64,000 nucleotides of DNA from Watersipora subatra (taxonomy: Eukaryota > Bryozoa > Gymnolaemata > Cheilostomatida > Watersiporidae). Below the pieces are notes generated by a model, which was given only the letters and a program-made list of their open reading frames with translations, was not told the origin of the DNA and ran no database searches. A program made the position numbers and the translations under genes. Location: contig NC_088712.1 of assembly GCF_963576615.1 (NCBI RefSeq), forward strand, positions 16,537,527-16,601,526. The letters are read 5' to 3'. How positions within the stretch are numbered: the first letter of the stretch is position 1; the number at the start of each line of letters is the position of its first letter. Shown piece after piece: positions 24,301-37,435 of this stretch.

Positions 24301-26059
24301 TTTATAAAATATTTTAACAACTACCTTGTGTTGTGACAAAAACATTAGTTGGTTTCTTAGTATCAATTCATACTCGTATGTGTGTGAATAATATTTATAG
24401 TACAATAGAATAGGTGTTAGAGGACATTCTCAAGTTTTGTTAACAGTCATGAGCTGCCGCAGCAATCTAAATACATATGTGTTACCTAATGTAATTACAT
24501 CTTGCACCACAAGCCATTTGACCTGTGTTTTACTTTGTGTGTAAGCCATTAATATAAAACGAGTGACTGCGTTGAACGGGAGTTTCATCTCTAACCACCC
24601 TCCTAAATGATCACATGATATCATTGTAATTAAACAATTCAAAAATCTTATGTTATACTGAGCAGATCTAATACACTACAACTCTATTTTAATTCATTTT
24701 GAAACAGCGTGTTTATGCTTTAATTGATTGCAATAAGACGTCAGATCGTCTATGCACTTGAAGATGAGCTTACACAAAAAACTTTTGCAGTCTTGAGCAA
24801 AGTATGTATATGGGTAATTTTCTATCATTTTTAATTGTTTTTGCTATTTAAGGTGGTTTCACCTCAGGATGTTTCAAGATTAAACTTGACAAAACTTGAT
24901 CACAGATAAAATGCTCAGAAGAGCTACTCTAAAACCTTACCAAACTTAAGATCAATTGTAGATATAGTCATCACATGTGTCAATCTCTCACAGCACACGC
25001 AACTGCCAGCAAAATAGTTGCTATGGTGAAAACCTTTTACAGCAGTCTGAAACCTTGGTTACATGTTGGGATAAATGACCGCATTGCACTCGAGTTGAAC
25101 TCTGACATTCAGTGTACTTTCCAGGCTCATTGCAATCTGTGCTACTCAACAACGTGATTGCATTTTGTTATATTTGTATAGATATTACACAATAATAAAC
25201 TCTCATGACACATCCGACTGCCAGGGTACTAGTACGCAATAATCATAGATGTAAATGTGCTTGTTTGACCCTAACCAACTTTGAAGCTTGACATGTTATT
25301 TAAATTAGATTGGCATGCCATGTGTGGCATGAGTGTTTAGGTTGTGGTTTGCTAATCAAAGTGATTAGATAGTTCTAGATGTTTTTACATTGGAGCTAAA
25401 ACAGACACGCAACGTTTTACCCAAATTCTGGGCGATCGGTAAACAAAGCGATATACACATCAGTATACCAAATATAATATAAACCAAACTTATTTATAAC
25501 AGTGAGAATCAAACTTGCTCATTTGTAATAATATTATTGAGATAAATCAGCAAGCCTTCAAGTGTGTCAGCTTTATAGAGACATGGGATTGCTGTGTGTT
25601 CATAAAGCTACTGTATGTTTTCACCTGCTGAAAGGCGGAAAGAAACAGTAGGCTTATTCAATTATTTCCCGTATTTACTACTTCATGGTAAAAAAAGGGA
25701 AAGTTAAATTGTTTTTAGCTCTACCAATGCAGAATTAAGAGCAATCATGCTTCTCCTTTTAAATGAGTTTGAAGCAAAAGTTCACTAGGAAATAGACAGG
25801 CTGAAATGTTTTAGACAAACCATTATAAAAGTTCAATGCATTGCTCAAAGTTCTGTTGCACAACATATACTTCTGAGGAAAACTAAAACTGGTTTGAAAT
25901 CATTGAATCAAACTTTAAGTACCTAATTAGAATGTTTCTAGCCTTGGAAACTGGTTATGAAAACTCTTTGAGTGCAACAAGCACAATTCCCTAAAAGGAA
26001 TAGATTTTATGCTAAATGAATACACATCTATGTAGTTGCCTAGCGAAATTAAAAATACT
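21311..26059. other. Intergenic DNA, part of the duplication mosaic
   Basis: No gene was recognised. About 24.3-25.6 kb is related to 32.4-33.15 kb (shared aaactctcatg.cacatc and actagta landmarks and a gtgtcagctttatagagaca block). About 22.2-22.83 kb is the right copy of the 19.35-kb duplication. Confidence 0.4.
22200..22830 (+). repeat. Diverged direct duplication, right copy
   Basis: This is the partner of 19350-19900 in the same orientation and block order. Spacing differs by small indels. Confidence 0.5.
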
Positions 26060-26154
26060 ACACATGTAGCTTCTATGTGGGTATTTGCTTGGTAATCAGC
26101 CAGTGAGCTATTAATAATAAGAATAATAGCGAGCAGGATATTAACCACTTTCAT
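26060..26154 (-). CDS. Candidate signal-peptide exon
   Basis: An ATG opens MKVVNILLAIILIINSSLAD, a textbook signal peptide with Ala at the -1/-3 region. Only about 30 residues follow before the sequence turns non-descript. No downstream exon was found. The diverged copy near 40.14-40.19 kb lacks the ATG. It may be the first exon of a dead or unseen gene, or chance. Confidence 0.2.
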
Positions 26155-29100
26155 GATTTGTTTAGTCCGTAACAGATATAGGGATTAACAAGGAGACTAC
26201 AACTGCAATTCAACATAGTAAATATAATGCAATTATTCAGATTGCGCTGAAGGTGGCACATGATTTTACTCAGTGGCATTGTTTTGTTATATTTTTACTA
26301 TTTACCATCAAATAAAAACAATTAGTTTGAGATGCAAAAGCAATAATTCTACATTATGTTTTTTGCTACCCGTATAATTTGATATATATACGCATACATT
26401 GAATAAATTATGCTTTTATATAAATTATTAGGTAGGTTATACCATTTTTATATAACCGTTTCCTACAAAATATCGGCGGTAATCAGCAATGCAGAAAATA
26501 AATAAATATGATTATGACTTAAATTTAAGTTTAGAATACAAAATATGTAAGAGCAAGTATATCAGAATTTAATATGTACCGAACAGAACACATACTATAG
26601 TAAAGAATGTGTTTAGTTGACAGAGTAAAGGGCAGGTGACATTATTACTAGTGCGTCACCCGCTACTACTAATATATTGTAAAATCGAACAGTGCATTAC
26701 CAATGTCTGTTGTTCAAATTTATAAAGATTTTCATGATTTTTGTACAATATATGTGTTCTAAAGCAGAGATCATGTTTTGGGACTCAAAAGAAGTTGTCT
26801 TCTCATGTTGTATTATTGTTGTGTTCAAAAAATTCATGATGTAACAAAAATCTTTCTAAGGGAAGACAACTTCTGTTGAACAATTCAGTCTCAATAGCTT
26901 CTGCTCTCTATAGTAGTGCAGTCATTGCAGGGCACAATCGCTTTCAAAAAAGTATCTTTATCAGTTATTAATAAAAACAGACCCAATTGCCGACTTTATG
27001 TTGTTTATTCATTGTCCAAAGCTCTTTTTCGTGGCCTCCCTAAAACTGTAGAAAGAGTTGTGGTATCATATTTGTCTGTAATAAAATTATACTATGGAAA
27101 TGTTGGTAAATACAAAAACAGTTTAACTTCACTGCTGGATTAAATGTCTGCATTCATGTTTTATTTTTTTTTAAATCCTGTTCCCATTGTTTCACGCAAC
27201 ATAATAGAAAACCCTTTTTTCAATTTTATCCGCTATTAAAAAGTTTAAGATACTTATTCAAGCGTCAAGACCTTCTGTCTCACAATTTTTCTATCTAAAC
27301 ACACTTTCTAGAATAATTATTCATTATATGGAGTATAAAGTTCATTGTTAGGTAGAAACAGAGACTATAATCAAACAATTTTCATTCACTAAGCTCATCA
27401 AAAGTACACAAATGGTATCTATTGCTACATTTGAGTAGTCAATAATCAACTATACATGCAATGCGTAATTTTGAACTCTAAATTTCTTTTAGATATGTTT
27501 TCTCGATAATCATTTTGTGTACTTCAAACATGACTTACTTGAAAAAAAGTTTTAACAAATTTGAGTAAGACTTTTAAATCTACTGATCTTTTATGTTTAT
27601 CATGTTAAAAAAACTAGGTTATCATTGCTTACAACTATTAGTCATGTATAAAATTACCCAAAACACGTATCATAAAGTGGTTTCGGGAGGCAGAGGCTTA
27701 CCCGTTGTCACCTCAGGCTCTGCTACTAGGTCATCAATGAACACCACAAAGAGCTTGTGTACATTTTATATAACAGTGAGAGACAGTACCCAGCCTGTAT
27801 ATAAGTAATTCTTGAAAACTTTGAGAAGACTTTCACTAATTCCCCAACTAGTAACAGTTTCATTTTTCTAGTTTTCCATTATAATTAATCTTTCACCTTT
27901 CTAACACTTTAACCACTATAAACAGGTTTGATAATATTACATGACCAAATGAGTCAAATATCAGTTGAGAACTCGAATATCCTGAAGTCATATATACACA
28001 AGCTATACTCCATCATTTACTTACATTATTTCAATAGGACTGTTGCAAGTAATGGTATGAAGTAATTCCAGATCAAAAATAGTGAAACTCGATCAAAATT
28101 TAACTATGAAGCATGCGCCTGCGGTGATAAATATGCAGATTTTATGCAGTATTTTGGTAAATCATTGCCTATAATTATATAATACTTATGTTAACCCTAA
28201 AGTTATATCCCTCTGTAGTAAGCAAAATTAGAAATCAATGCAGTATCAGGATTGAAAACCTTCTAAATAGACCACGAAAGTTGTAGAATTATTGCTACAG
28301 ACAGGTTTTATGAGCAACTACATGTACACTGTACATGCTAACTTTTTTTTCATAACCGGCCAGTCATTATTATTTGAACATGTAGAATAAGAAAATATTT
28401 ACGTCTTTGTTTTTAATACAAATGAAAACTGTTAAAGTCACACTTTCTTCCAACTTTTAAGTTATACCAAACATTGTTTTACACTGATTAGGCACTAGTT
28501 AAGCAAAGTGGTGACTATGTTTGTTGTAAGAGTTGCCTACTCAATAGAAATTATTCAAGGTAAATTAACTCCTCTGTGTTTATCCAATATTCAGCTACTA
28601 CACACATGTGTTCTTAGTTCTAAGACAAAAGCTCTTTCTTAGAGTAATTGCAGATATATATTGCATGATTGATTATGTTTAAAAGAAATCAAAATTTATT
28701 TTTTTGAAGGGGTTTGAGGTTAACAAGAAGCTTTTGTCTTACTCTTTTGTAGAGAATTTTTCACATTATTCGATAGAGAATTACCTGAGAAGTTTAACTA
28801 CTAGTTACATATTTTTAGTAAAAATACCAGTCAATTGTTATTTGTGAATATTTGATTAGGTACTGAGAACAGCTTACAAAGCAGATCCTATTCATTGAGG
28901 AATTATATATCATTACAAGTAAATGTATAGGAATTAATACCTCCTTTTCTGGGTGATTCTATTTGGTCAATTCTTGTTGCTGTCTTACCACTAATATAAA
29001 TTAAAGTTTTTGATTGACATGCATAGTTCCTAAATGATTTAATTATGGTCATTTGGCAATCTGATTTTCCTCAGGTTAATTAAGCTGCTGATTTATTGAC

Positions 29101-29579
29101 TTTCTATGAATATATCTTAAAGATGTTGATTAGTTTAAATGCAGCCAAATCATCAATTACTAATCTTTAATATTTGATACATATATTGTAATCTTTAAAA
29201 ATCTGTGGGTCTCACTTGAGTCACATATAAGTGTTCATAATAATCTTTAGATAATGCTCAAAGTTGTCATATCTATAAAAACTCAAAAGTTATCCTCTAG
29301 ACTGATGGGTCCACTCAACTTAACTGCTTTTATTAGGCCTACTGATCATATTTTATTGTTTCTGTTTAAACTGTTTACAGATGGCTGAACTATTGCTAAT
29401 GTATTCACAGACAGGGCCCATAATATGTACACTGGCAAAAAATCAGCAAGTTTAATAAATCAAAGGCAAAATGAATTTTGCAAAGCTGAAGCCGTTCCAT
29501 GTTAATTACAGTGTTTAGCTGCCTTGGTTTTGCCATCACAGCAGCTATTAAACAAACCATTTGCAATATCTCTAACCAG
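26155..29579. other. Non-coding duplicated segments
   Basis: About 26.2-26.95 kb corresponds to 40.2-40.83 plus 43.38-43.5 kb. Landmarks are gggactaaaagaagttgtct, tctcatgt..attattg and agacaacttctgtt. This unit preserves the site where the hAT element later inserted in the other copy. About 28.0-29.5 kb corresponds to 37.5-39.3 and 43.7-45.7 kb. No open gene was seen. Confidence 0.5.
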
Positions 29580-29581
29580 TA

Positions 29582-30787
29582 CAGTAATACTTCAACTTAC
29601 GAGTGCTCCAACGTACGAGAAACCTGAGATACGAGCCAGCTTTCAAGCAAGTTTTAGCCCTAACATACGAGCCATGTTTGAGATACGAGCACTTGAGTCA
29701 GTTGTCAAGTATGCCGGAGGTGTTTTATGAGAACAGCATCACTATGTATTTTTCAACTGCTCAGGTTATACTGTTGTACCGTGTTTTTTGTGCACAATTT
29801 TCTGTGCAGAATTATGTGAATTAAAAGTACTGTGCGTACACCGAAAGTCTGCCAGTAAAATGAAAGATAATACAAAGAAAAAGCAAATGATAACAGTCGA
29901 TATTAAATGAAAAAATATGCGAAATGTGTATGCGTGATTCAGCTAGCTCGGCAATATGACAGAAATACATTCATAATTATCAAACAGAAGGATTATATTC
30001 AGGGCATTTAGTTCGCAAAAGGACTAACCATAGTTTCTAAACGGTGCAGCGGTCTTCACGACCGCTGATGGCATTGGACAAACAATTGGCCGGTGACAGC
30101 GTAACTGAAACGATGCTATGTGAAAAGGCCGGCGCTACCTATCCAAACTGTTTAATAGACATTCGGACAAGTTGGCTAGTGGTCGTGCGTTAACCATTTG
30201 TGACGACACCTGTGTTCGTCCTAATCGCAACATGTTGCAAGGGCGACAAAGGCGAACGTCCTTAGATAGGTTTATCTTAAAACAGTCGGCTAGTCGTGAA
30301 AGCGAAAAAAAAAGGATTTCTTCGGCGTTCAAACTATGAACGCCGAAGAAATTTGAATTACGTTTAGTTGAAAATGAAAGTTTGCTTTCAGGTTTGCTTC
30401 CAAGTTTGTCTTTTAACACTTTGATAAAATCCAAATTTATCAAAGTCAGCTGTTGTAACGAAGGATAACTTATATCTCCCTCCCTGGCAAATGCGAGTGT
30501 TAACTGCTATTGTATGTATTTAATTTTACATTTTAATTAATCACATTCCCTTGCATTATTTTTATTTGTTGCTTTTTGAAAGCATGTAGTACGTAAGGAC
30601 AATAACCAACATGTTCTTTCTGTTACAATATCTTGTTTTGAGTGTTTTATTTGCTTTTTAGAGTATGGAAACCAATCAATATATATTTAATTGTTCTATA
30701 TATAAATGAATTGCACCAACATGCGAGTAAATTGACATACGAGCTCAGTTTCGGAACGCATTAAGCTCGTAAGTTGAAGTATGACTG
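29582..30787 (+). mobile_element. pogo/Tigger-like DNA transposon relic B
   Basis: TA is duplicated at 29580-29581 and 30788-30789. The ends match relic A (cagtaatacttcaacttacg ... cttacgag-type complement). Internal sequence is collinear with relic A, including the KMIT/DNA-binding start near 29863 and the RQ(R)TSLDRFI-type end near 30250-30290. It has its own stops and a shorter poly-Lys region. It is non-autonomous and decayed. Confidence 0.85.
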
Positions 30788-30789
30788 TA

Positions 30790-33186
30790 TGTGAGCGGGT
30801 ATTTAAAGCACTTCCTCCTCTTAATGATGAACTTTGTACTTTGACAGCTCATGGCTGCTCAATCACTTACACTGCTTCAATTACTCCGCCTAACAATTAA
30901 TAATCTCGGCTCATATCATGTTTGGTAAAAGGTTAAAATAGTTTTTGGGAATGAATCATAACATATACCCATTCTTCTAGAGATCCAATAAAGGGGCTTG
31001 TGACCACTTTGATTCATTTTCTATTCTTTATCAATTATATTCCTAACTTATTTATTTTAATTAAATTGGCTCCCAAAAATATCAGGTAGAAACCAGAGAA
31101 GGAAATGCTTAACAAAATGTACTTTTTATACCATCAGAGCCAGAGAGTTTGTTTTGCACAGTTCAAAAATAAAACTTTATAACAAATTATGCATGCTCAC
31201 CTTCAAACTAGTATGGAAAATGATAGCCGAACATGAATATAATTTTACATTTCTAAGTTAATATAGATCAAATCTTTTTAATGAAAAGTGTTTCCAACTT
31301 TTTAGAATTAAATTTTTTTGCCAGTAAAATAATGAATGATAAAATATAATAGATTGAATTTTCAAAACTAATAGATTTTTTTTTTCCTGGTTAGTTTTTA
31401 GGTTCAGTAAAAGCCTCCAATTGGTGAGTTGTAATAAATATGAAAGCATTAAAGGCTATGTGTCTCTGTCAAATAAGTCAGATGTGCACAACGTACACCA
31501 ACAATAAACCAACTTCTGATTAATGTTCTCCAGTGCAGCAACTTTGATCCAACCTTCAATCTGGCTGCATTTATTTGTTTATGACATTGTACTGCAATTG
31601 TGCTATTTTCTATATTATGGAGTCATCGGTACTATGTTAATGGTTTCAGAATTCTTTGTCTCTTATTTGGAACTTCTAAGTAAACTCTCCAAAATTCAAT
31701 GCTTATTAAATAGAGTTTCAAGCTTACTGCTGAATAGAAACAGAAACTATATTAAACTTTTAGCATTTAATTTGCCACTCAAACGTACACAAAGTGGTAT
31801 TTATTACTACATTTCAGTAGCTAATCAGACAGCATAGAGGTCAGTTCTGTTTTGGAAACATTCTCCAGTAAGTTATAAACACTACTTTTAGAAAATATAA
31901 CAAAACTGTTTTTAAATATACTTATTGTTTCATATTTTTTAAGCCATAAAAAACTTGGTTGTCATAGTTTAATACCATTAAATTGTTATTAGATAACTAC
32001 GTATAAAGAACATAACCATTTAAAGCGCTCCCTCGCTATACGATACACTTAGCTATACGATATCAACTAAATTTTCTATTGTTATTCAAATTTGGCATTT
32101 AGTGTGATGATTATGTCAGAACAAAGAAGATACTGATACGCCATTTACCAAAATATTTCTCAGAGATATGATGCATTTTTATCTCATTTCATCTTTATTT
32201 GTTATAAGTTACAGTTAAGATGAACTGAAACCGAATAATTAATAAAATTTTAGCCTTTGACAAAGTTTAGGTTTAGTTTTATAAAAATACTTAATAAAAC
32301 TTAGTTTTAAGTATGTGTTTAGTAAGCTAAAATCATTTAAATTAAAGTCACCGTTAATTTTACAAATCTGTCTCAAAAATATAAACCCTCTATGTTATGT
32401 ACTGCGCTTAGTAAACTGCACTGTTGCATTTTAGCACTTTCACTTCCGTCCATGTCCAAATTTAGCTATCGGCCTTTCAATGTATCCCCACATTAATACC
32501 ACTTGTAAATTGGTATGAATAATATGGCTTGTCAAATGGTATGAGAGTGGTGATTTTAAAACCACTCTAACTACTATAATAAAAAACTTTTCTAGCAGAC
32601 TTAAACCTCGGTTAGATGTTGAAAAAAATACTGCATGGCACTCAATGTGAACTCTGACATTCAGGTTACATGGCAACCAAACTAAATTCTGTGGTATTCA
32701 ACTACCTAATGGTATTTTTTTATATTTGTGCAATTATTACACAATGATAAACTCTCATGGCACATCAGACTTCCATGGTACTAGTAAGTGATAGCGGTAG
32801 ATGAAAATGAGAATGTTGTGAGTATAAAAAACTTCTAAGCTTGACATGCCTTTAAAAATTAAATAGCATGTCACACATGGCATGCTGTTTAGTTTAGGAT
32901 TTTCTAATCAAAGAGATTAGATCGTTCGAGATGTGTTGCTTTGTAGCTAAAACAAACATGCAAATTTTTACCCCAAATCTGGACATTTAGAGAGAAAAAT
33001 GAAATAAACAACAATATAACAATTATACTATAAACCAAACTTATTTATAAAAGTGAGGGGCAAACTTGCCCGTTCACAATTAAATATTTGAGATCAGCCT
33101 TCAAATGTGTCAGCTTTGTAGAGAGATAGGATTGCTGTGTTTTCACAAAGCTTCATCTACTGTCTGTACTGTTCTGTTCATGGTGT
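30790..33186. other. Intergenic DNA, duplication mosaic
   Basis: No gene was recognised. About 31.5-31.85 kb resembles 27.3-27.45 kb (gaaacagaaactat... acacaaa.tggtat.tatt.ctacatt). About 32.4-33.15 kb resembles 24.4-25.6 kb. The (TA)n target of the LINE starts at the end of this stretch. Confidence 0.4.
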
Positions 33187-33211
33187 ATATATAGATATAT
33201 ATATATATATT

Positions 33212-33302
<91 letters not shown>

Positions 33303-33328
33303 AACTCTCATTGGTAATGGGATTTGTG

Positions 33329-33362
<34 letters not shown>
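33187..33362. repeat. (TA)n tract at the 3' side of the LINE, with a 31-bp insert
   Basis: TA dinucleotides run from about 33187 to 33299 and 33333 to 33362. They are interrupted by a 31-bp piece (33301-33331) whose reverse complement recurs at 37019-37049 on the other side of the LINE. Confidence 0.9.
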
Positions 33363-33424
33363 AAATTGTTTCCTCACCCCGGATACCCCGTATGGGTGGT
33401 AAATTCCGCTCTAACTAGGGTCTC

Positions 33425-36400
33425 CTACCAGAGACCTGGGAGTTTGAGCACTCGCCTCAAGATCTTAGCTGTTCCCAATAGCACACTTTTCTGAAACTCA
33501 CCTGAGTTGATTGTTGTTGGTATTTGGGCAAGCCACATTTTATGCGCTGGTGTTATTGCGCCCAGTGCCCCAATGACTACTGGGATTACAGTTGTTCTTA
33601 CATTCCAGCATTTTTCAATCTCTTCTCCAAGAGGGAGATATTTCTCTACCTTTTATTTTTCTTTGCTGGCTATATTGTAGTCATTGGGTACTGTTATATC
33701 TGTTATAGTAGCACTCTTGTTTTCCTTGTCTACCACCACTATATCTGGTTGATTTGCTAGGACATGCTTGTCAGTTCGGATGTAGAAGTCCCAGAGGATC
33801 TTAGCGCGGTCATTTTCATTCACCTTATCAGGAGCTTCCCACCAGTGTTGTGGTTTATTAAGGCCATACTCATTACATAGACTTCTATACAACACACCTG
33901 CGACATGATTATGCCGCTCAGTGTATGCGTTTCCTGCTAGCTGCTTGCATCCACTGATGATGTGTTGGATGGTCTCAGGTGCATCTTTGCACAGTCTGCA
34001 TCTAGGATCGTCTCTAGTGTGATAGATTTTTGTTTGGAGTTGCCTTGTTGGGAGCACTTGCTCCTGGGCTGCCATGATTAGCGACTCTGTATTGGCCAAT
34101 AAGTTTCCTTTGTTCAGCCACATATACATGTATGTCTGATAAAGATTGCCAACCTTAAATAGTTGTTGGTGGTAAGCACCATGAAGAGGTTTCGTGTGCC
34201 AGTCAATTTCCTCATCATCAGGGCGTAGGTTCGTTGTAAGAGCAGCGGATTGAAATTCAGCTAGCAACTTATCTGAAATGGCCATGGAGGCTGCATATGC
34301 TTTGATGCTTTGCTCCTCTTCCTTCACTGTCTGCTGTACACTTTTGAGTCCCCTACCGCCATTTTTCCTATCAAGATACAATCTAGTAGTATCAGATTTT
34401 GGGTGGAGTGCTCCATGCATGGTCAGCAGTTTATGAGTTGCTATATCTGTTTCTTTGATGGCTTCCTCAGTCCACTTTATTATGCCTGTTGGATATCTTA
34501 TTACTGGCAGTGCATAGGTATTTATTGCCATGACTTGGTTCTTGGCATTGAGCTGGCTCCGTAAGACCTGCCGAAGGCGTTTCTTGTATTCGGTAATGGC
34601 TTTATGACGTACCTCGGCTTCGTGGTTGATGTTGCTTTGCATAATCCCCAAGTACTTGTACCCTTCTTCTATATCTTTGATGGTACCATATGGCATTCTT
34701 AGGCCATCTGTGAGCATAGAATGGCCTTTCTTAAGAATTAGCCTTCCACATTTCTCAATACCGAAGGTCATTCCGATGTCCTTGCTGTATACCTGAGTGA
34801 GGTGTATTAGCGAATCAATGTCCCTTTCTTTGTTAGCATACAGCTTGATGTCATCCATGTAGAAGAGGTGGTTTATTTTGGTGCCACTCTTAAACTGGTA
34901 CCCATATTGAGTCTCCTCCAGCATATCGCTTAGAGGGTTTAGGCATATGCAAAAGAGCAGCGGTGATGAGTCACCTTGATAGATGCCTCGCTTAATTTTT
35001 ACACTCGCCAGCTTTTTGCCATTAGCCTCCAGTTCCGTCTTCCATTTGGTCATTGACATCTTGATGAATGCCACAAGAGCAGGGTGAACATTGTACATAC
35101 TGAGGCACTCAAGTATCCAACTATGGGGAATTGAGTCATAGGCCTTTTTGTAGTCAATCCAAGCCATGGCAAGATTGGTTTGCCTTTTCCTGCTGTCTTG
35201 ACACACCGTCTGATCCACCAGTAACTGATGTTTGGCTTCTCGAGTGTTGCGCCCAATTCCTTTCCGAGCACTGGTCATATAGTGACTCATGTGCTCTTCC
35301 AGTTTGTCTGCAACTATTCCTGAGAGCAGTTTCCAAGTGGTGGGCAAGCAAGTTATTGGTCGATAGTTTTTGGGAATCGGCCCCTGCTTTGGATCTTTTA
35401 TCAGAAGTACAGTTCGTCCTTTGGTCAGCCATTCTGGATGGTCACCTTGTTCTATTAGGCATTCCATCTGCTTAGCCATTCTAGTGTGAAGTGATGTCAA
35501 TTTCTTCAACCAGAAGGCTTGAATCATGTCATGGCCAGGTGCTGCCCAGTTCTTCATACGCTGCACTCTGCACTTGATGTCCTTTTTGCTGATGGTGAGT
35601 CGTTGCTGAGCCACAGTGTGTTGATGGCCCTCTTTAAGCCTCTTCAGCCAATTTGCAGTGGTGTTATGAGTAGTCTCTTTCTCCCAGATGTCCTTCCAGA
35701 ACTTTGAAGTGCTAGATTGGGGAGGCTCAGACATTGGCCTCCGCAGTTCACCTTTGAACTGGGAATACCCTCTAGATGGATTATTGATGAACAGTTTGTT
35801 CATTCTCTTGTTATCCCGATCTTTGGTGTACCGCTTCAGTCGTGCCGAGAGCGCTACTAGCTGCTGTTTGGCAAATTCTAGAGCTTCTATTGTGGCTTCC
35901 CTTTTTTGATGCTCCAAACTGTGGTTAGATCTCTCACTGAGCCTACTAACTTTCTTGCGCAAGTCCTTGATCTTATTTTGTAGCCTCAGCTGCCAGGATT
36001 GAATGGCTTAAAGCCTTGTTGGCAGTGGCTTAATATCCATCTCCTCCAAGATGACGGTTGCTGTACTGTAGATTAAGGCATTAGTCTCACTGATTGATTC
36101 AGTTGAGATCGACTCCAGTGCCAAGTTAATGTCTTCTAACAGTTTCTTAGGTATGGCCTTGCTAACTCTTCGTAGTGGTACCCTGCTACCATAATCATTA
36201 GCAGCTGACAACTTGTTGATGATATTCTCCGCAAGCTCTCTCACTCTTGAGTCAAGGTCCAAGTGCATGTCTTCTTCAACCTGTGAGCCAACACATGATC
36301 GTGTATGTGTGACAGTGTGTGTTGACATGCACTCCTCGTTGGTTGAGGTTACTTGGGTGAACTGTTCCCTAATTTCATCTACCTCAAGTTCCGATATGAG

Positions 36401-36694
36401 GTGCCGCTTGATTATGTTACTCCTCTGAGCTACAAGTTCCTTAGCGGTTAGTGGCAATTCAGGGCGCATGTTTATCCACAGTTGACGCATCCTTCCCATG
36501 TAGCCTCACTTTTGAGGTTCACTCATAAAGTAGCACTGCATAAGGTCCGTGTTATCAGTCCGGGTCCATTTCATCCGCTTTGAACCAGTAGCCCATTTTT
36601 CACTGCCTTGTCCTGGTTCAGCTACAGGCAGCGCGGACCTTGTTTGACCGGGCGACGTCCGAGCCGGCATGGCTTTGATTATTGCACTCATCAT
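33425..36694 (-). pseudogene. R2-like reverse transcriptase/endonuclease, one frame with three stops
   Basis: Reading from the ATG at 36694 gives 1,090 codons, normal for the group, ending at TAG 33427-33425. It is broken by TGA at 36508-36506, TAA at 36010-36008 and TAA at 33655-33653, without frameshifts. The order is: Myb-like MKWTRTDNTDLMQCYF; RT motifs PKNYRPITCLPTTWKL, MAWIDYKKAYDSIPHSWI (catalytic Asp), GIYQGDSSPLLFC and FYMDDIKLYA (YMDD rather than the commoner YADD); CCHC-type CRLC...H...C; then the endonuclease QPDIVVVDKENKSATITD. The tail has IPVVIGALGA and ends LPGLW, shared by this clade. The enzyme would nick target DNA and prime reverse transcription there. The exact clade (R4, Dong or Hero-like) needs a tree. 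Confidence 0.88.
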
Positions 36695-36749
36695 AGAGGT
36701 TGTAGACGTTATACAAGCAAGGGTCTTGTCTAAGGACCACCAAAAAAGT

Positions 36750-37213
<464 letters not shown>

Positions 37214-37300
<87 letters not shown>

Positions 37301-37336
37301 TATATACATATATATATATATACATATATATATATA
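37214..37336. repeat. (TA)n tract right of the ribozyme fragment
   Basis: About 60 TA units with a few TACATA variants near the right end. Confidence 0.9.
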
Positions 37337-37339
37337 GAT

Positions 37340-37435
37340 TCATGTGAATGCCGGTATTACAGCCGTTAGGGTTTCTGACACCCCTTATGCAATACTGAAA
37401 TACAGTCGGTCGTTAGGGTTCAAAGGGTTAAAGTA
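37340..37435 (+). repeat. Short interspersed repeat, copy 1
   Basis: The order tgtgaat, gttagggt.tctgacac, tatgcaa and gttagggttcaaagggtt recurs at about 53876-53962 in intron 3 of FReD copy 2. The two copies have different internal lengths. No coding sequence or known SINE promoter was seen. Confidence 0.5.

Noticed and set aside
33137-33418. Plus-strand and minus-strand frames of alternating Ile/Tyr
   Set aside because: They are translations of a (TA)n microsatellite. The same applies to 36764-37060 and 37097-37369.
34310-36428. Several plus-strand open frames
   Set aside because: They are shadows of the LINE reverse-transcriptase frame on the other strand.
37360-37435. Telomere-like ttaggg repeats
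   Set aside because: ttaggg occurs only as isolated words inside a short interspersed repeat, not in tandem.
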